DNA of 64,000 nucleotides from Multifurca ochricompacta (Eukaryota > Basidiomycota > Agaricomycetes > Russulales > Russulaceae): NCBI GenBank assembly GCA_022496185.1, contig WTXG01000047.1, forward strand, positions 1 through 64,000. Direction: 5' to 3'. The notes under the pieces were generated by a model, which was given only the letters and a program-made list of their open reading frames with translations, was not told where the DNA came from and did not search any database. Position numbers and translations under genes: made by a program. Below are positions 1-10,147 of the stretch, one piece after another (within the stretch, counting starts at the first letter, position 1; each line of letters starts with the position of its first letter).

Positions 1-59
1 GAAGCTTGTTATCCGTGCGTATCTTGTCCTTCACTGTCTTTTAAAGAAATCGGGTTCAG

Positions 60-996
60 GATGCTGATGAAGGAATACGGGATTGGGTGATGCAGGCTCC
101 TGGCAAATGACTTGTCAGCGTACGAGACGGACAAGTACAAGGTACGCGTAGTATCGCGTCGCGCGGACTGTGACGGCGGGGTGCTACGATTCCACTTGGA
201 GAACAGATCAAGATTGCATGGAAAGTGCCACGACACCATTCCCGGAGAGACTGGATCGGCTTGTATCGTGTTGGGGCGAACCAATCGTCGCTGGTGACGC
301 GTACGTCGTCCTTGGGAATGTGGATGCCCGTCCATGACAAAGAGTGGGATGGTGATTTCCCTATTGGCGAGGATATCAACAGTCATACGAGTTCCACGAG
401 TTCAAGTTCAGGTTCAGGTTCGGGTTCGAGCTCTGTGAAAGGTGATGGTAGTGTTAGTAGTGGCGGCGGCGCATCAAGCGACGAAGAAAGCGGTACGGTC
501 GTGTTTCAGGGAGATGCGTTACCGTGGACGGTCGGTCGGTATGAAGTGCGGTATCACCATGATGGGATGTATAATGTCCTTGCGCTGGACGGGCCCATCG
601 AGATATACGGTGCGTTTTTCCCTTGTACTCTTCACTTCGCTTACTAAATCACGTACATATCCCCCCCCCCTAACCTAAAGTGGACCACCTAGAAAAGGTC
701 GACTTCGAATCGGTGCGCGCTGCACTTGCCCACGTGGTCCCACTCTGTCTGGATGGCGACCCGTCATTGATCCCCAGTTCATGCCCGTCGGGGGTAGTGG
801 CGGTAACGAAGAGGGAGAGGGAGGTGACCCTGACGATTTCCGGTTTTGGTCTGAGCGACAGGCATGGCGAATCGCTCGTGCGATAAGGGAGATGTTTGGA
901 GTGGAGTATGCTCCGGACGTCGTCGTCGCTGATGCGAATTTGAGCGCTCTTGCACAACGGATCATCACGTCTCGACAGATCATCATGCAAGGTTAA
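60..996 (+). CDS. CHO2: C-terminal exons of CHO2-like phosphatidylethanolamine N-methyltransferase (partial, frameshifted)
   Basis: This is the only host-like gene seen. It would be the C-terminal part of the membrane enzyme that starts methylation of phosphatidylethanolamine to phosphatidylcholine. The readable blocks are DWIGLYRVG, RTSSLGMWMPVHD, GDALPWTVGRYEVRYHHDG and, at the end, MFGVEY and VVVADANLSALAQRI, which I recognise as the conserved CHO2 tail. A good intron lies at 610-680 (GT, ctaac branch site, AG) and keeps the frame. The stop is at 994-996. Three further frame changes, near 105, 198 and 795, have no convincing introns; the last would need a 20-nt intron (794-813). The upstream catalytic part lies outside the window. 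It may be a decaying allele or carry sequencing indels. Family assignment is confident, integrity is not. Confidence 0.75.
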
Positions 997-1714
997 CGGA
1001 GTGGAGTGAGATATAACTTACAAAGCACCAGTACACCTTTTACATCTGTACACGTCCGTCCATAGATCCTTTTGTCTGTTTGTCGTTTTTTAGAGAGGGG
1101 GGTTCCATTCACATGATGGTTCTTTTTTTTGGAAATTGAATTTATTGATGCACTTGCCTAAGTTGCATGGTTACTAGTCTATGTTCCATGTCTGAATACA
1201 CACAAGTCGTTGTATAGAGTATCATTGACTACACTGCTTCAAACCAATCAATCAACAATTCAATCTAGCATAGTAGCATCAAACTCACCCAGCATGCCAA
1301 AATACCAGCAATCAAATCAGAAACAGGTTGGCCACCAAAGGTGGTTGACTAAATCACAGAGGATTGCTTATTGGAGGCCCCATCGTAATTATCATTGAGC
1401 TGGATGAGAAGGAAGGTCCAATCATATTTATTGGTCAGAAAACCATGGAGAACCTTTTTCCGAGAAAAAGTAGGACATTGGAAATATGCACTAGAAGCTA
1501 GGAGGATCTACTTGCTGAAGAATTACGCATGCATAAAGTAGTGGTGATCTCAGAAGAATAGCTGGAGGAAACAATGAGCTTGGCAGTTGAGATAAGTCAA
1601 GGCAGACTTACCAGCAACACGTTGACTTGCTACTATAGCAGTGTAGTCTACAAATCCTGAAAGGGTTGACAAACTTGATGGGCTGATAGTAGTGGCTGGA
1701 ACAACATGTTCCAT
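997..1714. other. Intergenic stretch, no feature recognised
   Basis: This holds the 3' flank of the CHO2-like gene and AT-rich DNA. I see no ORF with recognisable content, no tRNA and no terminal repeats. Confidence 0.6.
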
Positions 1715-2128
1715 TAGTGATGTTCCGGCCCGGCTTGGCCCAAAAGCCGCGGCTTTGGCTCAGCCTGAGGCAGCTCTGGCTTTCCTGAAGTCTGGGCCGA
1801 GCCAAAGCCACCACAGATGGCTTGGCCCTGGCCTGGCTTGGCCCAAGCCATGGCTTTTGGCAGAGAGAATTTTATGACATATAACCAGTAGTTATAGTTC
1901 AGCTAATCCAAATCTGACTTAGTGTGTTACATATTGCAAAGCTATATTGAAGAAAAAGTTTGAAATGCCGTGATAAACATGATCATGTGACCCAAATCAA
2001 CCACTTTGTGATCAGATTTTTATTGATTTTGACAATTGCTATTGCACTTGTATGTACTGTTGAAAGCCATGGCCTGAGCCGGCGGCTTTGGCTTTTAGTT
2101 TCTCTGAGCCAGGCCAGGCACATCACTA
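1715..2128. mobile_element. Non-autonomous hAT element (MITE, 414 bp)
   Basis: The ends are terminal inverted repeats: TAGTGATGTTCCGGCCCGG on the left and, read inward from the right, TAGTGATGTGCCTGGCCTGG. The element is flanked on both sides by the same 8-bp TGTTCCAT (1707-1714 and 2129-2136), the target duplication length typical of hAT transposases. Near the ends there are many GGCTTTGGCT and GGCTTGGCC motifs in both orientations, as expected for subterminal transposase-binding repeats. It has no coding capacity. Its ends differ from those of the autonomous hAT at 37817, so a different transposase would have moved it. Confidence 0.88.
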
Positions 2129-2230
2129 TGTTCCATGTTGACAACCATGTGCTTATCTTGTGATAGCATTGCAGATGTGTGGAGAAGGAATGTGTCAATC
2201 CATGCACAAGTGCTTGCTTCAGTCTGGCAG

Positions 2231-2454
2231 TGTTGAGAAGTGCCTGAAGCCTAGTAATGGCACACTGTACATGGGTGGACTGGTTATGGCTAGGGCATAA
2301 CACACAGAAACCACCTTGAAGTTCCCAAGGCCATGTAGCTCAGTTGTTAGAGCACTGGACCTAGAATGTCTGGGGGTCTTGGGTTCAATCCCCAACATGG
2401 CTATACTTTTCCTGAGACTGAATGTCCCTTGATTAGGGTGCTGAAACCTCAACA
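2231..2454. mobile_element. 224-bp TG...CA insertion carrying a tRNA-like sequence
   Basis: The element starts TGTTGAG and ends CTCAACA (a 7-bp inverted repeat). It is flanked by GGCAG at 2226-2230 and 2455-2459. The opposite arm of the surrounding inverted repeat (about 3062-3076) carries a single GGCAG at the same place, so the insertion is directly visible against an empty site. TG...CA ends and a 5-bp duplication are typical of an LTR integrase product (solo LTR or tiny LTR element). The tRNA-like interior also allows a SINE-type origin. Confidence 0.8.
2329..2403 (+). tRNA. tRNA-like sequence, apparent anticodon AGA
   Basis: A full cloverleaf can be drawn. The acceptor stem is GGCCATG with CATGGCT (2396-2402, one G-U pair). 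The D stem is GCTC/GAGC and the anticodon stem TGGAC/GTCTG with loop CTAGAAT. The T stem is TTGGG/CCCAA with loop TTCAATC. A-box and B-box (GGTTCAATCCC) sequences are present and TTTT follows at 2407. The anticodon AGA would mean serine, but there is no long variable arm and two bases separate the D and anticodon stems. It is therefore more likely a pol III promoter-bearing tRNA relic or SINE head than a working serine tRNA gene. Confidence 0.55.
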
Positions 2455-3119
2455 GGCAGAGTATGTGAGGAGCAGAAAGATTGACAGATTGTTACACACC
2501 ATCCTAGGAATGAGACTTTCCAACAAATGTAATTGATGATACAGGTTTGCAGAAGACCAAAGTTCTTTCTGTCCAAGGGAGGCAGTTGCTGCAATGTGTT
2601 CCTTGGAATTGGGCTTCAAATCAAGAATGCCCATACATATAATTTTCAACTTGGTCAAGTGCTCCATAGTCATACTGGAGAAGGTCAGAGACTGCAGGGA
2701 GTGAGTTAATGGAATGCCATTTCATAGCTTGGGTCATACCTGAGGTTCTTCCAGCTTTCAACCCCAACAAAGAGAGCATCATGTCAACCTGCTACTTGAA
2801 ACCTTCTGGCATTCCATTAACTCACTCCCTGCAGTCTCTTACCTTCTCCAGTATGACTATGGAGCACTTGACTGAGTTGAAAATTATATGCACAGGCATT
2901 CTTGATCTGAAGCCCAATTCCAAGGAATGCATCATGGCAACTGCCTCCCTCAGGCAGAACAAACTTTGGTCTTCCATGAACCTGTATCATCAATTACATT
3001 TGTTGGAAAGTCTCATTCCTAGGATGGTATGTAACAATCTGTCAATTTTTTGCTACTCACATACTCTGCCAGACCAAAGCAAGTGCTTGTGCATGGATTG
3101 ACACATTCTGTAACAGGTG

Positions 3120-3836
3120 CTTCTATCCCACACTTGCTATGTAAGATTAGATAAGATGTAGAGATTGTGGTAACTCAGAGGTGAAAATATCCTAGTTGGA
3201 AAGCTGCCCAGAATGCAGAGATTAATGCACATGTAAGGCTTGAAGCAGTCAGAGGACTCTGCCTTGCTTATGCAGCAAGAATAGACCTATATTGAACTTT
3301 GCTAAGAGCCTACAGCCCCAAGAGGACAAGATTAGCTGGGCCTGAGTAAATACAAAGATAAACTGCACCTACAGCCCCAAGAGGACAAGATGGGGTCTGC
3401 AGCATGCTACAGGGTGTCTTTAAATACATTCTAGTACTATCCTATGAAATACCAAAGCCAATCAAGTGTGCAATGTAAATCTAAGTAGTTATCAGTGGCT
3501 TACTTTTCTAAGTACCCTGACACATCTTGTTTACTAATGTGCGATCATTTCTGCCAGTCTGGCATTATCTAAAATACATACTAGACTACTTTAGATCACT
3601 CTATAATCAAATCGTCAATCTGTATTACTCAAACAATGGCTGTGTGTATCTATCAGTGTCCATTGCTGCATAGGGCAGCAACTACTTCACATCATGTGGA
3701 CCAGGTCAGATCAGTCCAAACTCCTCCTTATCTTATCTAAGTCTAAGAAGGTTGACTTTGCAAGACATGCAATTGCATGATGCCCTCAGGATGGTTTTCA
3801 ATCAGTCCAGGATGGCAAAAATGTGCATCCAGGACA
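3120..3836 (-). repeat. Putative 3' LTR of remnant gypsy element GypA (outer end uncertain)
   Basis: Immediately right of 3836 lies, on the minus strand, a purine tract ending in six Gs (3837-3850) followed by TGTCCTGG, the expected order polypurine tract then 3' LTR. A TATTTAAAG box is readable on the minus strand near 3420. The motif cctacagccccaagaggac occurs twice (about 3309 and 3369). The outer LTR end and a target duplication could not be found, so the left limit is a guess. No gene is seen here. Confidence 0.4.
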
Positions 3837-3932
3837 GTACCCCCCTTCTCAGGGCATTGCGTCCTCGCAAGCCTCAGTGAAATAAAGTGGCAATTGCCAG
3901 GGAGTGGACATGAAGGTGAGCATGGCTATCTT

Positions 3933-4162
3933 TCATGGTGCACCAGGGTGTTGAGCATAAAAGTCTCTGACAGCCTCCTGAGTGAGCTTGAAGTTTCTGG
4001 CCAGCTCCCATGAGTCCTCCCCTTTGCTGTATCCTTTCCACTGCACAAGGAATTTGAGTGTTTGACCAAACAGTTTCACATTGCGAATATGGTCAACCTC
4101 ATACTTTTCCTTGCCCTCAACCAGTACAGGGTCAGGCGGTGGCAGCATAAATCCATTAACAT
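3933..4162 (-). pseudogene. GypA pol 3' end: chromodomain
   Basis: The minus-strand frame carries a typical chromodomain (KYEVDHIR, LKFLVQWKGYSKGEDSWE, then FYAQHPGAP and a stop). Such a module sits at the C terminus of chromovirus integrases and targets insertion to modified histones. The reading frame is cut at 4162 by GypB and resumes in the integrase tail at 8936-9177; the split falls inside one former ORF. Confidence 0.85.
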
Positions 4163-4779
4163 TGTGCGGAGCCAATCCGCGGTGAGTGCGAGGCAAAGTT
4201 AGTTTTCCCTGAATGGTGAGAGAGGTAAAGAGGAGAGGGAGAGTGCGCAGAAAGAGTCCCAAGGATAACTAGACTTCGAAGGAGGGTGCGTCGTGCTTTG
4301 AACTGATGCGAATCTACTGCTTTGCTGGTTCCGTTTGACCTTGTGCTCGATGTCGTCAAGAAGTTCTTTAGCACACAAAAGAAAGATAAAGAAAGGGGAG
4401 AAATGCCGATTGATTTCTGCTTCTAGTGGCTCACTGGCTGGTCTACTACAAGCATTGTATGTACCTTTATATACTTGCAGAGAGACCGAGTTATGAAGCA
4501 GAAAGAGGGTGAATTAGGGTTGAAAGAAGATAAGGTGAGATGATGCCAGGCAATAAAGGCGGAGATGATGTAGACAGGGAGGTAGAAACCTGGCAATTAA
4601 GACGGGGAGGTAGTGAAACTGTGTAAGGAATGGACGGGCATGCGGCCCGGAATGCAAATGTACTGATAAAAGATAATATACGGAACTAGATCATAAGTGC
4701 TCTAATTCAGGGTTTGTAATGAAAGAGGGGAGAGGCGATAGATGGAGGTTTCATGCTCAACGCCCGAGCCATCCTTACA
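4163..4779 (-). repeat. GypB 3' LTR (617 bp)
   Basis: On the minus strand it starts TGTAAGGATGG and ends CCGCACA. A minus-strand TATATAAAG box lies near 4470. It differs from the other LTR at three positions by eye: a CpG kept in one copy and TpG or CpA in the other each time. Confidence 0.92.
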
Positions 4780-4832
4780 TCTCCCGGGGGGTTTAAAAAT
4801 TGACCGTCCCCGGTCAAACTTCTTTGTTGTTG

Positions 4833-5867
4833 TCAAGTATAGAGTCTTCTGACGCCGAACAGAATCGAAATGTAGCGTTGTACCCGCAGGACGTGTTCGA
4901 TAACCGAGACCCTGACCGAGGCATGGTAGTCTTCCTGAAATCGCCTCTTCTTGTCGTTAGTCCAAGCTGGCCCGAGTACATTGACTTTGAATACATGTTG
5001 CGATAGTTTCAGCTTCTCGGAGGTAAAATGCGGAGGTTGTGCCGGAAGATGAGGAAGGGAGCGTAATATATTGGAGGGAATGCGACGAATGGTACCGAAA
5101 TCTTCAGGCGGCGATGCCAGAACCGGTCGGATTTTTGAGGTGAGAGTAGTGAAATGGTGGGGGCGAGAAGAGTCGATGCAGGAATGGGAGACTTGAGTAA
5201 CCAGAGAGTGTGTCCCAGCGAAGCCATCCTGGGCCTTGCGCGCGCGAGAAGTGATGTTTTCGGCTCTAACTGGGTCACAGGGGTCATGAATGCGAACTTC
5301 AACTCGTCCATCTGGATGATCTTCAAGGCGACACAAGAGGAGATGATGGAAAGGTCGGCCAAGCAAGAGGCGGAAGGGGGCATGGTCCACTACATGTGCA
5401 TGGATCTTGAAAGCGATATTACCAATCTGCATGGCTAAGTTTTCGGCACAGCCTATAGTTTCGCTTTGACATCCATTCGCGCCTTCCATGTTGAGCCGGT
5501 TGTGGATATTAATGTGCGCGCCTGCTTCCCGAGCTAAGTCCTTCCTCATAACGACTATCTGAGATCCTTGGTCCAGTACTCCAGCTTCCGAGACGATACC
5601 ATTGACTAAGACATCCACTTCTCTGAGAGGCATTGAGAATTTGGGTGTGGGGCATGAGGTGAGCTCTAGAACGGATACTGGGCCTTCTTGCACTTGGTCT
5701 GGAGTCTCTTCAATCCAGTTAGTCTCAACGCGTCGGGTGCATAGCTTCTCAACCATCTCCTTCCGAATAGTAGGGCTTGCAGCCAAAATGTGAGCGGGTG
5801 TTGTAAGAGCAAGTTTACCAGTCATGAGCCAAGCAAGAAGTTCTTCTACAAGACGTTGATCCTCCAT
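4833..5867 (-). pseudogene. GypB protease and RT leader, truncated
   Basis: The frame is continuous with gag except for the single TGA at 5898. A retropepsin-like region carries VLDQGSQIVVMRKDLA, where DQGS is in the active-site position, and LLLGRPF. This is followed by the linker that precedes RT in GypB2 (FKVNVLGPAWTNDKKRRFQ). RT itself is absent: homology stops after about VQRYISILFG and the sequence continues with a few codons from the junction. Only a protease could still be made, as a gag readthrough product. Confidence 0.75.
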
Positions 5868-5897
5868 AGATGATTGGTATCGGTATTGGGGAGCGGT

Positions 5898-8251
5898 TCA
5901 CGTGACCAAGGGGTTAGAAAGCGGGGCAGGAATATGGGTCGGGGGTGTGGTCGGAGCAATGGGAGACGGGTCGGGAGAAGGAATAGGGGCTGGCGTGGTC
6001 GGCTTTATTGTAATCGTTGGGGCGAGCTCTGGCATTTTTGAAGCTTTTGTCTGTCGCTTCTTCCTTTCTGTGGCGAATACCTGAAATATGTCCAAACCGT
6101 CTTCGTCACTGTCATCCTCTGACTCCACAGGGCTATGATCGGGTTCGGTAACTTCCACAATGTGTGCTGATGTTGTAGGTTGAATTCTGAAGGTCTGGAT
6201 GGTTAGTGTTTGGTGAGGGGGAGCGTCGCGCGGAAAGGTTGTGGTGGAAGGGTTGCTATGTTGGGCCAGCCACTCATCTATACTTGATTGGAGTCCTTGA
6301 TTTGCGCCATTTAATGGGATAGGTTGTCCGTTTGGCAAGCTGAGACGGTTGTTGACTATTGAGGCCCAACCAGAATCAATATACTCTTCAGCAGATTTGC
6401 ACTGCCTAATGCGATGTCCAGCTTGAGCACAAAAGGCGCATCCTTCATTGGGATCAGCACAGCGACGGAAAAATATAGCCTTTGCGGCACTCAGATTTGC
6501 TGGGAGGACAGATGGAGCCATTTGTGCTGATGGTGATTGATGGTACGAGGGGGTCGCCACAGGTGGTTGATGGTATGAGGGGGTCGCCACAGGTGGTTGA
6601 TGATATGAAGGGGTCGCCATAGGTGGTTGATGGTATGAGGGAGTCGCTACAGGTGCTTGATAAAACACGGCTTGGTGGCCAAAGTAGGGCTTGGGAAACG
6701 TTTGGATAAGGGCAGGGTATCGGTGCTGGAATCGTAAGTACAGCCCGGCATAGGCTGGATCACTAGGGGATAGGGCGTGGATCTTCTTCGTGAGCTCGTC
6801 AATTTCTTGGTCTTCCTGGTCGCGTGAAGGTTTTTGGCGGCGAGCGTCCCAATTCAAAAGTTCTGTGGTGTTGGGATAGACTTCCTGTCGTAGCCTATTG
6901 TCTCTGAATCTATGGTTAGCAGGAACGCGGTCACGATCATTCCTCCTCGAGTCTCGGGCTTCTAGGTCAGAGGGAGCGCAGTCACGGTCATTCCTCCTCA
7001 AGTCTCGGGCATCTTGGCCGAACCACTGCTGGAGAACCGGATCGGTTTTGATGTTGTCTTCAGAAGGAGTGGTGTCCCATTCGTCCTCTGAACTGAACGC
7101 GTTGTATTGTCCACTTGCGAATTCGGCGCAGGCTACTTCAAGCACATCTTCATAGTCGAATGGTTCTCCTTTGGGGTGTCGGGGGTGATCACTGATGAGC
7201 CGATGGTATAAGCATCGTCGGTCGTCTGGATGAAAACCTTTCCAGAAGGCATTGTCGCGCTCTTCATTGGTGAGGCGATGTGAGCTGATCAAGGGTTGGG
7301 CAAACAGTAAAAACCTTTTGTAATAAGTTCTGACGTCGCCTTCATCAGCCATTCGCTTTTTGGATGACAATTTGATTAAGTCTCGAAGGCGTTGTTTGGA
7401 GTACCGATTTTTGAGGGACGCTTCGGTGTAGACCTTTTCGAGAGACTTCCTGAAAGTATCCCAGTCTTTGATGCTGTAGCCGTCTAAGAACTGCCAGAGG
7501 TCGCCTTGCTCAGATGGGACATATCTGAGGACTTGTTCTACCATCTGTTGATTAGTGAGTCCGACCACGCTAGCTAGATTTTCGTATTCTCTGAGGAAAC
7601 TTTCGATGTGATCCCCTGGTTGGTCGCCAAAGAAGGGGGCTTTATTAGATCGGGGGGCGGCATTCCTGCAAGACCTTGGACAGGAAGTTTTGATGACATG
7701 AGTGGTGCTGAGGGAGGTGCTGTAGTGTGTTGTTTAACGATTACTGGAGGCTGAACCGGAAGTGAGGATCGTTGTTGAAACAAGGGTGAAGGAGGCGAGG
7801 ATGGTTCGAATCCTGAAGGGGTGGAAGGGGAATCAAGGAAGGAAGCTGGCCTTAGTAGGAATGTCGTTGTGTCAGACGGAAGGGGAAATGTGGAGGTGAC
7901 CGGAAGTGCTTCTGGGAGTGATGGAGTAGGAATCCTTGATGCTAGAGCGGAAGCGATTGCTGAGGTTGGAACCGTGGATGGGGTGGAGCTCGAAGTAATT
8001 GGTGGTGAGAGGTGATTAATTGCGTTGGAAACTAAGGCTGAAAAGGGAACAGAGTATTCGGAGGTGGCTTGAAATGTCGAAGGCGGTGAAACTTGATCGG
8101 GGCGAGCTGTGTTGTCAGACGATGTCGATGCTGTAGGAGAGGGAGGTCTAGATTGTTCTAAGGAGACTGCTGAAGCACTAGAGGACGTCGAAGCCTTTCT
8201 GGTAGTTCTCGATGGTAGGATTCTGGGCGGTATAGCGTTTGGTCGGGGCAT
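5898..8251 (-). pseudogene. GypB gag (one frameshift)
   Basis: The N-terminal part begins MPRPNAIPPRI at 8251 and is rich in Ser, Thr and Pro. The frame changes near 7655 within a run of six C (minus strand); loss of one C would explain it, and a -1 slip there is an alternative. The gag core follows (APFFGDQPGDHIESFLREY, LWQFLDGYSIKDWDTF), then an Arg/Asp-rich repeat, four tandem copies of P-V/M-A-T-P-S-Y-H-Q-P, a CCHC zinc knuckle (CAFCAQAGHRIRQC, CX2CX4HX4C) and an acidic Pro-rich tail. It ends at an in-frame TGA (5898-5900) directly before protease in the same frame. It should form the particle shell and bind element RNA. Confidence 0.8.
6535..6657 (-). repeat. Four 30-bp tandem repeats inside gag
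   Basis: Four near-identical 30-bp units encode PVATPSYHQP-type decapeptides upstream of the zinc knuckle. They are an in-frame coding minisatellite. Confidence 0.85.
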
Positions 8252-8318
8252 AGACAAGTCGCAGGGGCGACTCAAGAGCAAAAGAGAATTTAACTTTGCC
8301 TCACTGGGGCAGCCAATT

Positions 8319-8935
8319 TGTGCGGAGCCAATCCGCGGTGAGTGCGAGGCAAAGTTAGTTTTCCCTGAATGGTGAGAGAGGTAAAGAGGAGAGGGAGAGT
8401 GTGCAGAAAGAGTCCCAAGGATAACTAGACTTCGAAGGAGGGTGCGTCGTGCTTTGAACTGATGCGAATCTACTGCTTTGCTGGTTCCGTTTGACCTTGT
8501 GCTCGATGTCGTCAAGAAGTTCTTTAGCACACAAAAGAAAGATAAAGAAAGGGGAGAAATGCCGATTGATTTCTGCTTCTAGTGGCTCACTGGCTGGTCT
8601 ACTACAAGCATTGTATGTACCTTTATATACTTGCAGAGAGACCGAGTTATGAAGCAGAAAGAGGGTGAATTAGGGTTGAAAGAAGATAAGGTGAGATGAT
8701 GCCAGGCAATAAAGGCGGAGATGATGTAGACGGGGAGGTAGAAACCTGGCAATTAAGACGGGGAGGTAGTGAAACTGTGTAAGGAATGGACGGGCATGTG
8801 GCCCGGAATGCAAATGTACTGATAAAAGATAATATACGGAACTAGATCATAAGTGCTCTAATTCAGGGTTTGTAATGAAAGAGGGGAGAGGCGATAGATG
8901 GAGGTTTCATGCTCAACGCCCGAGCCATCCTTACA
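8319..8935 (-). repeat. GypB 5' LTR (617 bp)
   Basis: This is the second LTR copy and promoter side of the minus-strand element. The leader follows at 8318 downward; I did not find a convincing tRNA primer match or self-priming match next to it. Confidence 0.92.
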
Positions 8936-9259
8936 ACATCATTGCCTTTGTAGGGACTAAGGCAATCCACATGGAATACATTGTGGATTCTCAGTGCTGC
9001 CAGGAGTTCCAATCGATAATCAAGATTGCCAATCTTCTCGATAATCTTAAAGGGACCCATCTGTTTTGGCCCTAATTTCTGAGAAGGTTGGTGTATCTTA
9101 ATGTTCTTGGCTTGGAGCCATACCATATCACCTGTGCTGAAGCAATAAGATTGGTGGTAACCTGGCCTGGCGATCATGTGTTCTTTGCTAAGTCACAGTG
9201 CTGCCTCAGCATCTGTCCTGGCAAGATGGAGCTGTTGAAGTCACTTGTCTAAACTGGGA
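8936..9259 (-). pseudogene. GypA integrase C-terminal fragment
   Basis: The minus-strand protein carries the integrase tail signature GDMVWLQAKNI, GPFKIIEKIG and HNVFHVDCLSPYKG. It continues, across the GypB insertion, into the chromodomain at 4162. Upstream the frame survives as AKEHMIARPGYHQS and is cut at 9259 by copia fragment Cop4. Confidence 0.8.
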
Positions 9260-10147
9260 TGTTGAGCTGGTAATGGATCAGAGTTGGCCAGACCAGATCA
9301 GAGGTGACCAGTGTTGGCAGTGCAAGATGATACTTACACACTCATTTATTATGATTAAGTACATTCCTTATGATCGCAGCACAGCAGTCTTTACAGTATT
9401 TAAGAACAGTCTTTTTATATCTTACAATGCAGTTGTTTTGACCAGATTTATGAGGCTGCGTTTCCACAGGTTATGGGCCCTGCTGGGCATAACTAAATTA
9501 TCCAGAAGAAGATTGACATTTTTTACACAAGCTTCCTTTTCAGAACATGCACTCTTGATATCTCCTGGAAAAGGCAAGCCTCTGTTACTTGTGAAACCCT
9601 ATTCCCCGGCTCCTGGAACTGGTGGATCAGTGTAGACTGGGCCCTTCACCAGGCTTTGCACAAGCTGTGCGAGGGAGCGTGGTGATGCTGAAGCACATGT
9701 GAGCAATTCCTAATAGGGACTGGACCCTTTGTGGGTTCAGAGTGTATAGTTGGATACATCAGGGTTTGATTGGTCTTCATGATCTGGGTCTGACAGCTCC
9801 TTTCTGTTTTGGAACAATGGTAAGCTGTCCATTCATTCTGATCAATCCTGGCCATTACATTCTCTATGGCTGTCCCTACTCAAGCTCAAGGGGAGGTCAA
9901 TCTGCCAAGGACACCATCCCTGGTTGCTATACAGCAAACCTCAAGTTCTGGTAATACAGTCTAGACTATCCTGCCTTCACGCCCCACAAAGCAAGAGCCT
10001 CCACCCCATGCACCACGAAACTGGTTTCTCTGGACTCAGCGGACTGTTGTCCCTGTTTTGGAGGATGCGCCCCCCTCGGAGACTGCCTCACAGGAATCCA
10101 GGTGAGGATGGGCAACTCAGGCAACATGCTTTGCTCATGGTGGCTGC
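9260..10147 (+). mobile_element. Cop4: internally deleted copia element, plus strand
   Basis: An LTR remnant (9260-9468) starts TGTTGAGCTGG and ends TTTCCACA, with a TTTACAGTATTTAAG promoter block resembling the Cop3 LTR. It is followed by primer site GGTTATGGGCCC (9469-9480). Then 9481-9814 is unrecognised, probably degraded. From 9815 the sequence matches, on the other strand, the Cop3 linker between integrase and RT (62690-63060), ending at 10147 where GypB2 is inserted. Gag and most of pol are missing. Confidence 0.7.

Larger units (their letters stand above)
2188..3110. repeat. Large imperfect inverted repeat (about 300-bp arms)
   Basis: The sequence around 2188-2230 plus 2460-2718 returns as its reverse complement at 2808-3110, with an 89-nt spacer (2719-2807). 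Both arms could encode the same unrecognised peptide (minus strand at 2449-2673, plus strand at 2709-3101, sharing LYHQLHLLESLIPRMVCNN), so the arms are duplicated coding-like DNA facing each other. The left arm is interrupted by the 224-bp insertion at 2231; the right arm preserves the empty site. Similarity fades beyond about 2166 and 3126. Confidence 0.8.
4163..8935 (-). mobile_element. GypB: young gag-protease LTR element without RT, RNase H and integrase
   Basis: Two 617-bp LTRs (4163-4779, 8319-8935) enclose 3539 bp. ACAT flanks both ends (4 bp). The minus-strand polypurine tract ccggGAGA abuts the left LTR at 4780. The interior encodes gag and protease up to the start of RT, then jumps near 4835-4850 to the very end of pol; the related full-length copy GypB2 shows what is missing. 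The LTRs differ at only three sites, all CpG transitions, so the insertion is recent. It is either a non-autonomous element moved by a complete relative or a copy deleted after insertion. Confidence 0.88.

Noticed and set aside
225..647. Self-contained 140-aa protein
   Set aside because: It is one exon of the CHO2-like C terminus, with a clear donor at 610.
1692..1877. Coding ORF in the GC-rich block
   Set aside because: The frame is produced by GGCTTTGGC-type subterminal repeats of the MITE.
2329..2403. Functional serine tRNA gene
   Set aside because: The cloverleaf is good but there is no long variable arm, an extra base sits before the anticodon stem, and it lies inside a TSD-flanked mobile insertion.
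6535..6657. CRISPR-like array
   Set aside because: The 30-bp units are contiguous without spacers and encode an in-frame decapeptide repeat in gag.
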